From Palsa-504 sp963739135 (GTDB lineage Bacteria; Actinomycetota; Actinomycetes; Streptosporangiales; Streptosporangiaceae), in assembly GCA_963739135.1 (NCBI GenBank), contig CAVTZG010000010.1, forward strand, positions 186,001 to 250,000: DNA of 64,000 nucleotides. Direction: 5' to 3'. Under the pieces are notes generated by a model. It did not search any database. It worked only from the letters and a program-made list of their open reading frames with translations, and was not told where the DNA came from. Positions 17,790-26,176 of this stretch are shown one piece after another; position 1 is the stretch's first letter, and each line of letters starts with the position of its first letter. A program made the translations under genes and the position numbers.

Positions 17790-18923
17790 TCAGGCTGCGC
17801 TGGCCCGCTTGACGATGCGGCGCAGGCGGGGATCACGGGTGTGGCGGTTCCGCCAGGCGATGTAGCGGCGGATCATGCTGCCTTGCTCGCGGTGGGTGGC
17901 ATGGTCGGTGCAGTTGAGGGTGAACTCGCGCAGCGCAGTGAACTGGCATTCAAGGCGATTCATCCACGAGGAGTTCGTGGGCGCGCAGGCGATCTCGGCG
18001 TTGCTGGCCGCCGCCCACTGCCCGACGCGCTTGTCTTTCCTGGTGATCAGGTGCGGGCTGAAGTTATCGCAGACGACCGCGATCCGCACCTGCGGCGGGT
18101 GCAGGCTGCGCAGGTAGCGGCAGAACTGGAGGAACTCGCTGCGCCGCTTGCGTTTCTTGATGTGCCCGTACATCGTGTCGGTGCCCAGCTCCAAGGCGGC
18201 GAACAAGTGCCGCACCCCGCCGGTGCGGTGGTAGGTGGCCCGCAGCCGCCGCCGCGGTCCCTCGCCGGGATCCCGGGCCGTGCCGCCGCGGTGGGCCCAC
18301 TGCCTGCCCGGCCGCGGCTGCAGGTTCAGCGGCCCGAATTCGTCCACGCAGAAGACCACGTCCGGGTCGACGGGCCCGGCGGCCGCCTCGCCGTCAGCGA
18401 CGGCGTACAGGTGGTCCACCCGCGCCTTCTTGGCCGCGTATGCCGGGTCGGCGGAGGCCTTCCACGTCTTTACGGCCTGAAACGAGACGTTCTCCGCGCG
18501 CAGCAGCTCCCGCAGGCCCTCGTGGGAGATGTCCTCGACCACCCCCTCAGCGACCAGGAAGTCAGCGAGCTTGGCCAGGCTCCACCGGGAAAACGGCAGC
18601 CCGTGCTCGGCCGGCTTGGACTTGGCGATCTTCTTGATCTCCCGCCGCTGGGCCAGCGTGAACACCGGCGGCCGCCCGCCCGCGTAGCGGGGATACAGCG
18701 ACTCGAAGCCGTCGGCATTGAAGTTGTGCAGCACGTCGCGGACCCGGTCCTCGCTGGTAAAAGCCAGCCCGGCGATCTGCGCCACGTTCATGCCCTGCGC
18801 CGACCACAGCACCATCTGCGCCCGCCGCCACGTCACTACCGACCCCGACCCGCGGCGAACGATCCGTTTCAGGTGGTTGCCCTCGTCATTGCTGATCTCA
18901 CGTACTCGCACCCGGCCAGCCAT
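17790..18923 (-). mobile_element. IS630-family transposase, intact
   Basis: 377 residues from the ATG at 18923. An N-terminal helix-turn-helix region (NVAQIAGLAFTSEDRVRDVL) with the GGRPPVF linker is followed by a Tc1/mariner-type DDE domain: VVFCVDEFGPLNL (first D), IAVVCDNFSPHL (second D) and TNSSWMNRLECQF (E in the usual N-E position). No frameshift or internal stop is visible, so it could be active. Possible end repeats share GCCGTCT at 17783 and near 18990 (inverted), but a TA target duplication could not be confirmed. It lies directly upstream of the broken cyclase-like gene. Confidence 0.85.
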
Positions 18924-19420
18924 ACCCGGCAGTATGCCCTGGTCAACCAGCGCAGGAATCCCAGAAGGCCGCCGAAAACAGGGCAAACGTAGACGGCGAC
19001 GGCACTAGCCGCCGGCCGGGGGCCAGCCGTCACCGATAACGGTAACCAGCCCGGCCCGCAGAGTCGACTGGCCTGGCAAAGGGCTCCCGCCCGGTTCGGC
19101 CCTCGAGTAGCAATGGAACGGCATGGGCATCCGGGTCGCCAGCTGGTACCCGGCGCCCGAGGCCGGGCTCAACCTCTCCCAGCTGGCGGACGTGGTACGC
19201 CTCACTCGCCCCGCGCATGGCCGGAGCCAGGCAGCACTGACCCGCACGGCCCCCCGCAACCCCTGACCGCCCGGGTTCCCTGGAGTTGCCGCGGGGATGG
19301 AACGGCTGCGGGCGATAGCGAGCTGAATCCCGCCGCGTTACCGCCCACGGTCGTTCGGATGTGGGTATCGAGGGCCCACGCCGGCGCATGCCCGCAACCC
19401 CTCGCCCAGACATCTCAATC
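18924..19420. other. No gene firmly recognised
   Basis: About 500 bases between the IS630 transposase and IS4 debris. A 47-codon plus-strand frame at 19123 (MGIRVASWYPAPEAGLNLSQ) looks slightly protein-like but has no clear ribosome site. The rest is featureless apart from the right end of IS630. Confidence 0.3.
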
Positions 19421-19640
19421 GCTCAGCTGGAATCACTTGCAGCGCCCAGCCGATACAGGTAAGCCATCGCAGCGGCGCGGCGCCCAGGCGGGCGCGAGCC
19501 TGCCACAACGCGTTGTCGCTCGGGTTGGCCACCGGCAGCGTGCCCAGGCCGACGGTCAGCTTGTGCCACACCTGCCGATACCCGGCCTGTGACGAGGATT
19601 GGTGCAGGATCCTGAGCGTCATGGCACACGGTGACTTGAT
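19420..19640 (-). pseudogene. IS4-type transposase N-terminal fragment
   Basis: The minus frame contains VWHKLTVGLGTLPVANPSDN, then ALWQARARLGAAPLRWL, the N-terminal domain block of actinobacterial IS4-family transposases. The catalytic domain is missing, and the frame changes character before 19420. Confidence 0.6.
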
Positions 19641-19648
19641 GCTGGCGG

Positions 19649-19898
19649 CTATCTCTGGTCGCCGGGGCATAGCGGCCGGGGGTGGAGTTGCCAGCCGCGG
19701 GAGTGCAGCCAGTTCAGCGCTGGCGGCGCGAGTTGGTCGCCGAGTTCGGGTGGCTGCCCGGTGATCAGGGGCCGCCGTCGCCGCAGCCGAAGCAGCTGAC
19801 GTCGATGACGGGCTCGTGCGGCTGGCATGCCACGCAGTGCCGGGCCTCGGTGAGGTAGTCACCGTCGAGGTGCAGCCAGATAATGGCGAAATCCTCGA
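19649..19898 (-). pseudogene. Small double-CxxC protein with one frameshift
   Basis: The minus frame from about 19898 reads FAIIWLHLDGDYLTEARHCV, then ACQPHEPVIDVSCFGCGDG with two cysteine pairs, and then meets a stop caused by one extra G near 19771. In the next frame the family end follows: PLITGQPPELGDQLAPPALN, then WLHSRGWQLHPRPLCPGDQ and a stop at 19649. Small metal-binding-type proteins of this layout occur in actinomycetes next to stress genes, function unknown. There is no in-frame ATG upstream before a TGA, so the 5' end is also damaged. Confidence 0.5.
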
Positions 19899-19922
19899 CT
19901 GGGGATCACGACCGGGCTCTGG

Positions 19923-20369
19923 TCATCCTTCGCCGGCGTTGTTCAGCGCCCGGCACACGTCGGTGATGTCGATCACGCCGAGGAGGCCGGCGTCGCCGGC
20001 GACCGGCAGGTGACGGAAATGGCTGGTCGTCATGATCTTGGCCGCGTCGCGGATGCTTGTGGTGGTGGTCAGGGCCGGGCGGGTTGTCATCACGGCATAG
20101 ACCCGGACGTCGTTGAGGTCTTTGCCGTCCGCGATTGCGCGGGCGATGTCTGCCTGGGTGATGATGCCGGCCGGCTGGCCGGTTTGCGCGTGCACGACCA
20201 TGAGGGCTGTCGTGCCGGCGTGCTTCATCAGGTAGGCGGCCGCAGCCACGTGGTCGTACTGTCCGGCCGTCGTCAGCGGTGGCCGCATGACGTCGGTGAC
20301 GGTGGCCGCGGCCGCTCGCGGATGAAACGGCGATCTGCGCGCCGGGGCGCCTGTCCTGATCTTTTTCAC
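19923..20369 (-). CDS. Two-CBS-domain protein
   Basis: 148 residues made of two CBS motifs: TVTDVMRPPLTTAGQYDHVA to IITQADIARAI, and VRVYAVMTTRPALTTTTSIR to LLGVIDITDVCRAL. CBS pairs usually bind adenosyl nucleotides (AMP, ATP, NAD, SAM) and act as energy sensors, here with no fused effector domain. The GTG start overlaps the stop of the upstream flavoprotein gene (GTGA), so the two are translationally coupled. A paralogue with the same layout is at 49845-50324. The pairing with a redox enzyme suggests a role in redox or energy sensing under stress. Confidence 0.85.
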   Translation of the reverse strand: MKKIRTGAPARRSPFHPRAAAATVTDVMRPPLTTAGQYDHVAAAAYLMKHAGTTALMVVHAQTGQPAGIITQADIARAIADGKDLNDVRVYAVMTTRPALTTTTSIRDAAKIMTTSHFRHLPVAGDAGLLGVIDITDVCRALNNAGEG

Positions 20370-22291
20370 TTCCGGCCTCCTGATTGCTGGGTGGCGATCA
20401 TGTTGTGTTCGGTGGGCGTGGGCACGTTCACCAGGCCGCTGGCTGAGCTCCGGGATGCTCCGGTGGCGGGGGTGGCAGGGTGCGTGCCGGTTACCGGTGT
20501 GCTGGCCGGGGAGGGGGGTACCGGCCCGCGGCGGCCGGCTGTGGCCGGGGTGGTATGCAGGTGGCGGTGCACCAGGGGGATGGCGGCCGCGCCTTCGCCG
20601 ACCGCCGAAGCGACCCGTTTGACCGATCCCTGGCGCACGTCACCGGCGGCGAACACCCCGGGCAGGCTGGTCTCCAGCGGCAGCGGCGGGCGGCCGGGAG
20701 GCCAGTAGCTGCTGGTGCCGGCCGGCAGGTCCGGGCCGGTGAGTATGAACCCCCGCTGGTCGCGTGCGACGCTGCTGCCGAGCCATTGCGTCCGCGGCTG
20801 CGCGCCGATCAGGACGAACAAGGCATCAGCCGGGACGGTGCGCCGCGCCCCGGAGGCGGTGTCCTGCAGGACCAGCGATTCGAGGTGGCCGGCGCCGGTG
20901 CCGTCGGCGACCTGCACGCGGTAGCAGACGTCCACGTTCGGCGCGGAGCCGATCTCGCGGATGAGGTAGTCGGACATGCTGTCCGCCAGCGACCGTGCGC
21001 GGACCAGGACCGTCACCCGGTCGGCCCACTTGGCCAGGTACAGCGCGGCCTGCCCGGCGGAGTTGCCGCCCCCGGCGACAAACACGTTCTGCCCGCGCAT
21101 GGCCGGGGCCTCGCTGGCCGCGGCGCCGTAGAAGACCCCCCGCCCCTGCAGGTCCTCCAGGCGCGGGATCCCCAGGCGCCGGTAGGTGACGCCGGTCGCG
21201 ATGATCACGGTGCGCGCGGTCAGAACGCGGCCGTCGGACAGCCGCAGCCGGTAGTGGCCGTCCTTTCCCGCCAGGCTCTTGGCCTGGCGCATATACAAGA
21301 ACGTGGTGCCGAAGGTCCAGGCCTGCTGCCAGGCCTCCTGCGCCAGCCGGGCGCCGCTGATGCCCTGGGAGAAGCCCGGGTAGTTGCGGATCATCGAGCT
21401 GGTCCCCGCCTGGCCGCCGATGGCCTCATGCTCGATGACCACGGTCCGCAGGCCTTCGGAGGACGCGCCGACCGCGGCAGCCAGCCCGGCCGGGCCGGCG
21501 CCGACCACCGCCACATCGAAGACCTCCCCCGGTGAGATCGGCGTCATGACGCCGAAGGCGTCGGCGATCTGAAGGTTGGAGGGGTTGACCAGCGCCGTCC
21601 GCTCCGTCCCGAACCGGAGCACGACAACTGGCAGGTCGGGGGAGGCCAGGCCGAGTCCGCGTAGCATCTGCCGGGCGCGCCCGGAGGTGGCGTCGTAAAA
21701 GCCGGCCGGGACCCGGTGGCGGGAGAACAGGTCACGCAGCTCCTGAGACCGCGCCGACCATCGCTCGCCAATCACCTGCACCGGCTCGAAACCGCCGCCG
21801 CGCTGGCTGTTCCACTCCCGCAGGAACTCGGTGATCGAGCGGTGGAACTCCTCGGCCGGGGCCTGCACCGGAAGGGTCATCCAGTGGTCGACCGTGCCCA
21901 GGGTGACCGCGTTGAAGACGGACCGCATCGATTGCCAGTCACCCCAGCTGAGCGTGGCCACCCGAAGTGCGGTCGGGTCGGTGCGGCGGATCGCGGCCAG
22001 CACCTCGATGCCGTCGCGGTCCTGCCCGCCGACCCCGCCGATGACCAGCGCCACCGGCAGGCCAGCCGCCCGCAGGTCCCGCATCCAGGGTGCCAGCTCC
22101 GCGGGTCGGCCGCAGGCGATGATCTGGTAGTCCGGGCCGTACCGCTTGGACAGCTCCCGGTGCAGGATCTCCCGGGCGCCAGGCTCCCGGCTGACGATGA
22201 CGATGGCCGCCTGGGCCCCGGCAGTCTCACCGCGCACGGCGGCACTCGGCTCCTCGTACGCAGCGGCGGCAACGCCAGCTGATGCGCTCAT
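20366..22291 (-). CDS. Fused receiver-like / thioredoxin-reductase-like FAD oxidoreductase without CxxC
   Basis: 641 residues from the ATG at 22291 (GGAGACGAC upstream); a GTG 39 bases further up is less likely. Residues about 28-150 look like a response-regulator receiver-type fold (AIVIVSREPGAREILHRELS; VALVIGGVGGQDRDG), then a thioredoxin-like segment at 165-245 (PVQVIGERWSARSQELRDLF). From about 255 there is a thioredoxin-reductase-type module with GAGPAGLAAAVGAS for FAD, GGGNSAGQAALYLA for NADPH, and GVFAAGDVRQGSVKR. The active-site CxxC of true thioredoxin reductases is replaced by FYGAAASEA, so it cannot transfer electrons by dithiol exchange. Fused proteins of this layout are known in actinobacteria and cyanobacteria; the substrate is unknown. 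Confidence 0.8.
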   Translation of the reverse strand: MSASAGVAAAAYEEPSAAVRGETAGAQAAIVIVSREPGAREILHRELSKRYGPDYQIIACGRPAELAPWMRDLRAAGLPVALVIGGVGGQDRDGIEVLAAIRRTDPTALRVATLSWGDWQSMRSVFNAVTLGTVDHWMTLPVQAPAEEFHRSITEFLREWNSQRGGGFEPVQVIGERWSARSQELRDLFSRHRVPAGFYDATSGRARQMLRGLGLASPDLPVVVLRFGTERTALVNPSNLQIADAFGVMTPISPGEVFDVAVVGAGPAGLAAAVGASSEGLRTVVIEHEAIGGQAGTSSMIRNYPGFSQGISGARLAQEAWQQAWTFGTTFLYMRQAKSLAGKDGHYRLRLSDGRVLTARTVIIATGVTYRRLGIPRLEDLQGRGVFYGAAASEAPAMRGQNVFVAGGGNSAGQAALYLAKWADRVTVLVRARSLADSMSDYLIREIGSAPNVDVCYRVQVADGTGAGHLESLVLQDTASGARRTVPADALFVLIGAQPRTQWLGSSVARDQRGFILTGPDLPAGTSSYWPPGRPPLPLETSLPGVFAAGDVRQGSVKRVASAVGEGAAAIPLVHRHLHTTPATAGRRGPVPPSPASTPVTGTHPATPATGASRSSASGLVNVPTPTEHNMIATQQSGGRK

Positions 22292-22445
22292 GTCGTCTCC
22301 TTCAGGTACGTCGCTTGAAATTCGGTGCACGGCCGGCCCCTGCCCGGCCCGGCGCCGCCAGGCGAGCTGGGTGAGGCCGCCCGGGGCCGGATGCGGGACT
22401 TGCCCGGGCCGGATAGGGCCGAGGGCTGGTGCTTGCCGCCGCGGT

Positions 22446-22661
22446 CAGGCAACTTGCGAGGGCCTGCGGGCACCGAGCAGGGTGAGCACGCGGCGGATGA
22501 GCTCAGCGGTCGCGTGAGCGGGCATGAAAGGCGTGCTCTTTTTGGTCGGCGCTTGCCGGGCGCGGCGGGCGGCTAGGCTCAGCGCGTCGCGCCCGGCCTG
22601 GCGATGCAGGTCGCTGGTGCGTGCGGGCTTTCATCAGGTCGCGCGTGATGATCGGGTGCAT
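22446..22661 (-). pseudogene. Small arginine-rich protein with a frameshift
   Basis: A clear Shine-Dalgarno sequence (AAGGAGACCGCC) precedes the ATG at 22661. The first 13 residues (MHPIITRDLMKAR) are followed by a one-base frame change near 22618, after which DLHRQAGRDALSLAARRARQ, then FMPAHATAELIRRVLTLLGA and a stop at 22446 follow. Short proteins beginning MHP(I/V) with an RRARQ core are common and unassigned in actinomycetes. Without the frame change the ORF ends at about 52 residues. Confidence 0.45.
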
Positions 22662-22888
22662 GGCGGTCTCCTTAAGACGTACCGGTAAGGCTCGTGCCAG
22701 GAAGCGCCAGGTAACCGGCGAGTAACTTGCGTGGCCCTGTGGTTGTGGCTGCAGTCGATCCAGTGGTTGCGGGCACGGAACTGAAACCGCGCCAGGGCCG
22801 GGTTGACGGTGACGGCGTTGATCGTTCCGGGGAGGCGGTCGAGGTCGACGCCGTTGGCGATGCTGGTTACGTGCATGGTGAGTTCCAC
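22634..22888 (-). pseudogene. OsmC-family N-terminal fragment
   Basis: The N-terminus reads MHVTSIANGVDLDRLPGTIN, then AVTVNPALARFQFRARNHWI, and DCSHNHRA, matching the start of OsmC-like peroxidase-family proteins, which use two cysteines to reduce organic hydroperoxides. Only about 55 family-like residues are left of roughly 180; the remaining sequence is unrelated and overlaps the next small gene. Both catalytic cysteines would lie in the missing part. Confidence 0.55.
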
Positions 22889-22976
22889 GTCGTTGAAGTG
22901 GGTTACCGGGCAGGTGGCCCAGCTTGAGCTCCTGGCCAGCAGCGAGTGCTCCGTACCCCTTTTTTGTTGTTGCCGG

Positions 22977-23972
22977 TCAGGTCGATGCGTTTGCTTGCCG
23001 GCTTTCGCCCGGCGCCGGGCTGAGGTGCGGGCCGGTTGCGACGTGTGAGTGGGTTGCGATCAGCTCGGCCGCGTGCTGGGCGTTGACGAGCCAGGGGGCG
23101 TGTCCGCCGGGCACCTCATAGAGCCTGGCGCCGTGAATCTGGTCGATCGACGTCCGTGCGCGCTCGACGGAGAGGTACGGGTCCTCGGACCCGAGGATGA
23201 AGATCGTGGGTGTCGTGATCGCGGCGAGCTCCGCGCTGGTAAGGACACTCTCGGGGCGCGGGCGGCGGAACCGGTCGATCGCGTGCATGAGCGACGCCAC
23301 GGTTCTCGCGTTCCCCGGCCGGCGTACGGACAGGCGTAGTGCCTCGATCAGCGAGTCCGGCGCGGCCGCTACCTCGGCGGAGCCCTGCCCCCGGGCAAGC
23401 AGGGTGTGATAGACGCGACGCGGGCTGGGTGAGCGCAAGACAGCAACGCCTAGTCCGCGGACGGTCAGCAGCGACAGCGGCATGCGCACGCGTACGCCCG
23501 GGAGCGCGGGGCCGGGCTCCCCGATCGCGACCACCTCACAGATCCGCCCGGAACCGGCGGCTACGTGCCACAGGGCGAACATGCCGCCAAGCGAGTGGCC
23601 GATCACCGGCACCTGGTCGAGCCCGAGTGCGTCCAAGATGTCCTCGATCAGTGCGCGGGCGTGCTCGCGCACCTGCCCGCGCCGGAAGGCGACCGGGTCG
23701 GACAAGCCGTGACCGGGAAGGTCCACGGCGAGCAGCCGGAAATGACGGAGCTTGGTGAACAACGGCGCCCAGATGGCGGCGCTCTCCGATACGCCGTGGA
23801 GCAGGACAACCGCCGGGCCGCGTCCATGCGAGAGTACTCGTACCCGCAGGCCTGTCCGCGCGAGGTCGAGGAAGAACTCCTCGACCTCCGCGCCGACGGC
23901 GGCAAACAGGTCCCTTTCCGCGTCGTGGATGCGCCGCTCGAGGTTCCCGGACGGCCGGGTCTGATGGTTCAT
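22977..23972 (-). CDS. Alpha/beta-hydrolase
   Basis: 331 residues from the ATG at 23972. The fold is complete: the oxyanion strand VVLLHGVSESAAIW, DLPGHGLSDP, the nucleophile elbow IGHSLGGMFALWH (serine about residue 137), then LGSEDPYLSVERA with the acid, and VPGGHAPWLVN with the catalytic histidine. An N-terminal ~45-residue helical extension precedes the core. The reaction cannot be named; the sequence resembles general esterase or epoxide-hydrolase-like enzymes. The start overlaps the stop of the marR gene (ATGA), so the two form an operon under MarR control. Confidence 0.85.
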   Translation of the reverse strand: MNHQTRPSGNLERRIHDAERDLFAAVGAEVEEFFLDLARTGLRVRVLSHGRGPAVVLLHGVSESAAIWAPLFTKLRHFRLLAVDLPGHGLSDPVAFRRGQVREHARALIEDILDALGLDQVPVIGHSLGGMFALWHVAAGSGRICEVVAIGEPGPALPGVRVRMPLSLLTVRGLGVAVLRSPSPRRVYHTLLARGQGSAEVAAAPDSLIEALRLSVRRPGNARTVASLMHAIDRFRRPRPESVLTSAELAAITTPTIFILGSEDPYLSVERARTSIDQIHGARLYEVPGGHAPWLVNAQHAAELIATHSHVATGPHLSPAPGESRQANAST

Positions 23973-24457
23973 GACTTCTCCTTCTGTTCGGCTTCGGCCT
24001 TGTCGGGGCCCGTGGTCAGGGCCGCCAAGCTGGCCAGCCACGCTCGTACGGTTCGCTCGTCCTCGCGGCTGAGATCTGCCAGCGCGGCGTGCTCCACCGC
24101 ACGTACTCGGCGCGTTGCTGCCTCCAGGCACTGGCGGCCTCGCTTCGTCGGGCGCACGAGCACGACCCTTTGATTCCTCGCGCTGCGCTCCACCAGCCCC
24201 GCCGCCTCCAGGCTGAGGACGGACGTGTGCATCGTCTGCCTCGTGACCTGCGAGATGTGGGCCAGCTCGGAGGTGGACAGCTCGGGCCTGGTCCCGAACA
24301 CGCTCAAGATCCCGTAGTCCTGCGCGGACAGCCCGAGGTCCTCCAGTTCGCTGTCCAGCAGAGCCCGGAAGCGCTGGTGGGCGAGCCGGAACAGGTAGCC
24401 CAGATCCGCGTCCGGCCGAGGGGTCGGACCTGCTGATGTTGTCAGTCTTTCTGACAT
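23969..24457 (-). CDS. MarR-family transcriptional regulator
   Basis: 162 residues from the ATG at 24457 (a GTG at 24466 is also possible). The winged helix is complete: GLSAQDYGILSVFGTRPELS, then SELAHISQVTRQTMHTSVLS and the wing NQRVVLVRPTKRGRQ. The N-terminal dimerisation helix has LGYLFRLAHQRFRALL. It overlaps the hydrolase gene by four bases. Two TTGTCAG dyads near and upstream of its start are likely autoregulatory operators. MarR proteins commonly respond to phenolic or oxidising ligands that are handled by the linked enzyme, which would fit a hydrolase target here. Confidence 0.9.
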   Translation of the reverse strand: MSERLTTSAGPTPRPDADLGYLFRLAHQRFRALLDSELEDLGLSAQDYGILSVFGTRPELSTSELAHISQVTRQTMHTSVLSLEAAGLVERSARNQRVVLVRPTKRGRQCLEAATRRVRAVEHAALADLSREDERTVRAWLASLAALTTGPDKAEAEQKEKS

Positions 24458-24495
24458 AATGGCCACTGTACTAAGTTGTCAGTTCAACTGTCAAC
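24439..24495. promoter_or_regulatory. Two TTGTCAG dyads at the marR start
   Basis: TGTCAG-TCTTT-CTGACA (24441-24457) overlaps the start codon, and TTGTCAGTTCAACTGTCAA (24476-24494), a near-perfect palindrome with one mismatched pair, lies just upstream. Both share the half-site TTGTCAG. Size and position fit MarR dimers blocking transcription. Confidence 0.6.
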
Positions 24496-24558
24496 TCGGG
24501 CCGCTAGCACGCCACGCGCACCTATCATGTGAGCCCGTCGAGGAACAGCGGTGAGGTC

Positions 24559-24681
24559 ATGCTTGGGCTTCAGATCGTGCCCTCGCTGGACCGCGGCACC
24601 GCCCGGATCGATGTGGTCGCCACCGGGCGATCGGCCGAGGTCCGGGTCAGGCTGGCGCTCTGCTGGAAGCGAAATCCTTAG
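24559..24681 (+). CDS. Possible 40-residue peptide
   Basis: ATG at 24559 preceded by GAGGTC. The sequence GLQIVPSLDRGTARIDVVAT is protein-like and ends after 40 residues. It could be a small gene or the remnant of a longer one. There is no family assignment, and downstream sequence to 25002 contains nothing recognisable. Confidence 0.25.
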   Translation: MLGLQIVPSLDRGTARIDVVATGRSAEVRVRLALCWKRNP

Positions 24682-25002
24682 CAGCGATCCCCGGGTTCCC
24701 GGAGTTGAGCGCGTCACCTGGGTCCAGTTCCCTGGCGCACTGGCCACGCTGGACGCCCCGGTCATCCATCAGCCCGCCCGTGCCCAGCCTCGGTGGTGCC
24801 GGATCTCCTGGCTGACCAGCCCGCCGAAGCTGCCGGGGAAGCAGTGCAACGCTCTCGGCGAACCCGACGAAGTTCCGGAGCTATCAGGTGCTGAAGCCGT
24901 GAGTTCACGGTGAAGAATCTTCCGTTGGGCTGAACTCGCGGGCGACCGGGTGATAACCCGCTGTATCACTTAATGTCGGTGCCCCGCGCTACCATCCGGG
25001 CC

Positions 25003-25234
25003 ATGCCAGGTGACCTCGAACCACTGCCCGCGTCTGCCTCCGCGGCCGTGCCCAGGACGAGCCCGGCGGCAGTGGCGGCCGAGCTACTCGCCCGGGTGCG
25101 GGCGGAGCTGCCCTTGGTCAGCGAGCTGGGGAGCGGGAGCAGGTCCTGATGACGGCATGGCTGACCGGGCTGCGGTCGGCGCGCATCCGCCGCGCCTACG
25201 CCGGGGAGGTGGTGGCCTGGCTTGGCTGGCTCGA
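25003..25234 (+). pseudogene. Tyrosine recombinase N-terminal fragment
   Basis: A reading from 25003 (MPGDLEPLPASASAAVPRTS, then AAELLARVRAELPLVSELG) runs out of frame near 25140. The adjacent frame gives VLMTAWLTGLRSARIRRAYA, then GEVVAWLGWLDGRD, the core-binding (SAM-like) N-domain of phage-type integrases. It is cut off by the IS3 orfA fragment at 25234, so the catalytic domain is missing. Confidence 0.55.
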
Positions 25235-25490
25235 TGGCAGAGACGCGCAGGAAGTTCGACGCGGATTTTAGGGAGGGCGCGGTCCGGCCGGTCCGGGAGA
25301 CTGGCAGGCCGATCGCGCAGGTGGCCCGCGACTTGGGTCTCAACGAAGGAACCTTGGGGAATTGGATGGATGCCGACAGGTGCCGCCGTTGTGATGGTGA
25401 CGGGGCGCTGAGCGAGGATGAGCGGACGGAGCCGGCCCGGCTGCGGAAGGAGAACGCGAGCTGGCGCGTCCTTTACGCCAAGCTGGGGCT
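25234..25490 (+). pseudogene. IS3-type orfA fragment
   Basis: Starts MAETRRKFDADFREGAVRPV, then ETGRPIAQVARDLGLNEGTL, the helix-turn-helix orfA of IS3-family elements, then ALSEDERTEPARLRKEN with the start of the leucine-zipper part. It departs from the family near 25480 and orfB is absent. It truncates the integrase fragment upstream and lies just before the DUF433 gene. Confidence 0.7.
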
Positions 25491-25537
25491 TAATGAAGCA
25501 CAATGCATTTGGGTACACGTGGGAAAAGGAGGGGGAA

Positions 25538-26176
25538 GTGGCATATCCGGTAAAGATGGCTGCCGCGTTGTCCGGGGCGACGGTCAACCAGCTTCGGCAC
25601 TGGCGCAGCGCGCGTACCGGCCCGCTGCTTGTCCCAGAGATAGCAACGACCCCCAAGGTGCTGTACTCGTTCAAGGACGTGCTGGCGCTGCGCACGTGCG
25701 TCCGCCTGCGTGAGGACGCCTCGCTTCAGAAGATCCGCGCGGCGATCCAGAACCTCCGCGAGCTCGGTGAAGCTGATCATCTAGCTTCGTACCGCCTGGT
25801 CTCCGACAAGCGCGGCAACGTCCAGATGGTCACCGAGGATGAGATAGTCAACCTGGGAAGCAAACCCGGTCAGCTGCAAGTGGTAGCCGTCATCGGCGAA
25901 ATTATCGAGCCCTTCGCCGCTCGCGCCGGGGTCCTTGTGCCCCACCTTTTCCGCCCCCGTCCTCACCTGTCCGTGGACCCGGAGACGCAGGGCGGCACAC
26001 CGGTCATCGCCGACACGAGGGTGCCCTATGACGCGGTGGCCGGCCTGATGCGCGACGGCGTTCCCGCAGACCGGATCGCTGATTATTACCCTTCAGTCAC
26101 GGCCGAGGCGGCCGAGGAAGCCCTCGACTTCGCCCGTTACGTCGACAGCTATGATCCTGTGCCCCGGGCCGCGTGA
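25538..26176 (+). CDS. DUF433-domain antitoxin with MerR-like N-domain
   Basis: 212 residues from the GTG at 25538, preferred because AGGAGGGGG lies a few bases upstream; an ATG at 25493 has no ribosome site. The N-terminal half is a MerR-like DNA-binding region (AALSGATVNQLRHWRSARTG, then LYSFKDVLALRTCVRLRE). The C-terminal ~60 residues are a DUF433 winged helix (GGTPVIADTRVPYDAVAGLM, then GVPADRIADYYPSVTAEAAE). DUF433 proteins are antitoxins for PIN-like toxins. The toxin gene follows with no gap. The N-domain probably autoregulates the operon. Confidence 0.85.
   Translation: MAYPVKMAAALSGATVNQLRHWRSARTGPLLVPEIATTPKVLYSFKDVLALRTCVRLREDASLQKIRAAIQNLRELGEADHLASYRLVSDKRGNVQMVTEDEIVNLGSKPGQLQVVAVIGEIIEPFAARAGVLVPHLFRPRPHLSVDPETQGGTPVIADTRVPYDAVAGLMRDGVPADRIADYYPSVTAEAAEEALDFARYVDSYDPVPRAA

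Noticed and set aside
17187..18992. 601-codon plus-strand frame across the cyclase-like gene and IS630
   Set aside because: Low-complexity shadow of two real minus-strand genes.
17779..19005. Exact ends and TA duplication of IS630
   Set aside because: GCCGTCT occurs inverted near both ends, but the match is short and I could not place a TA duplication with confidence.
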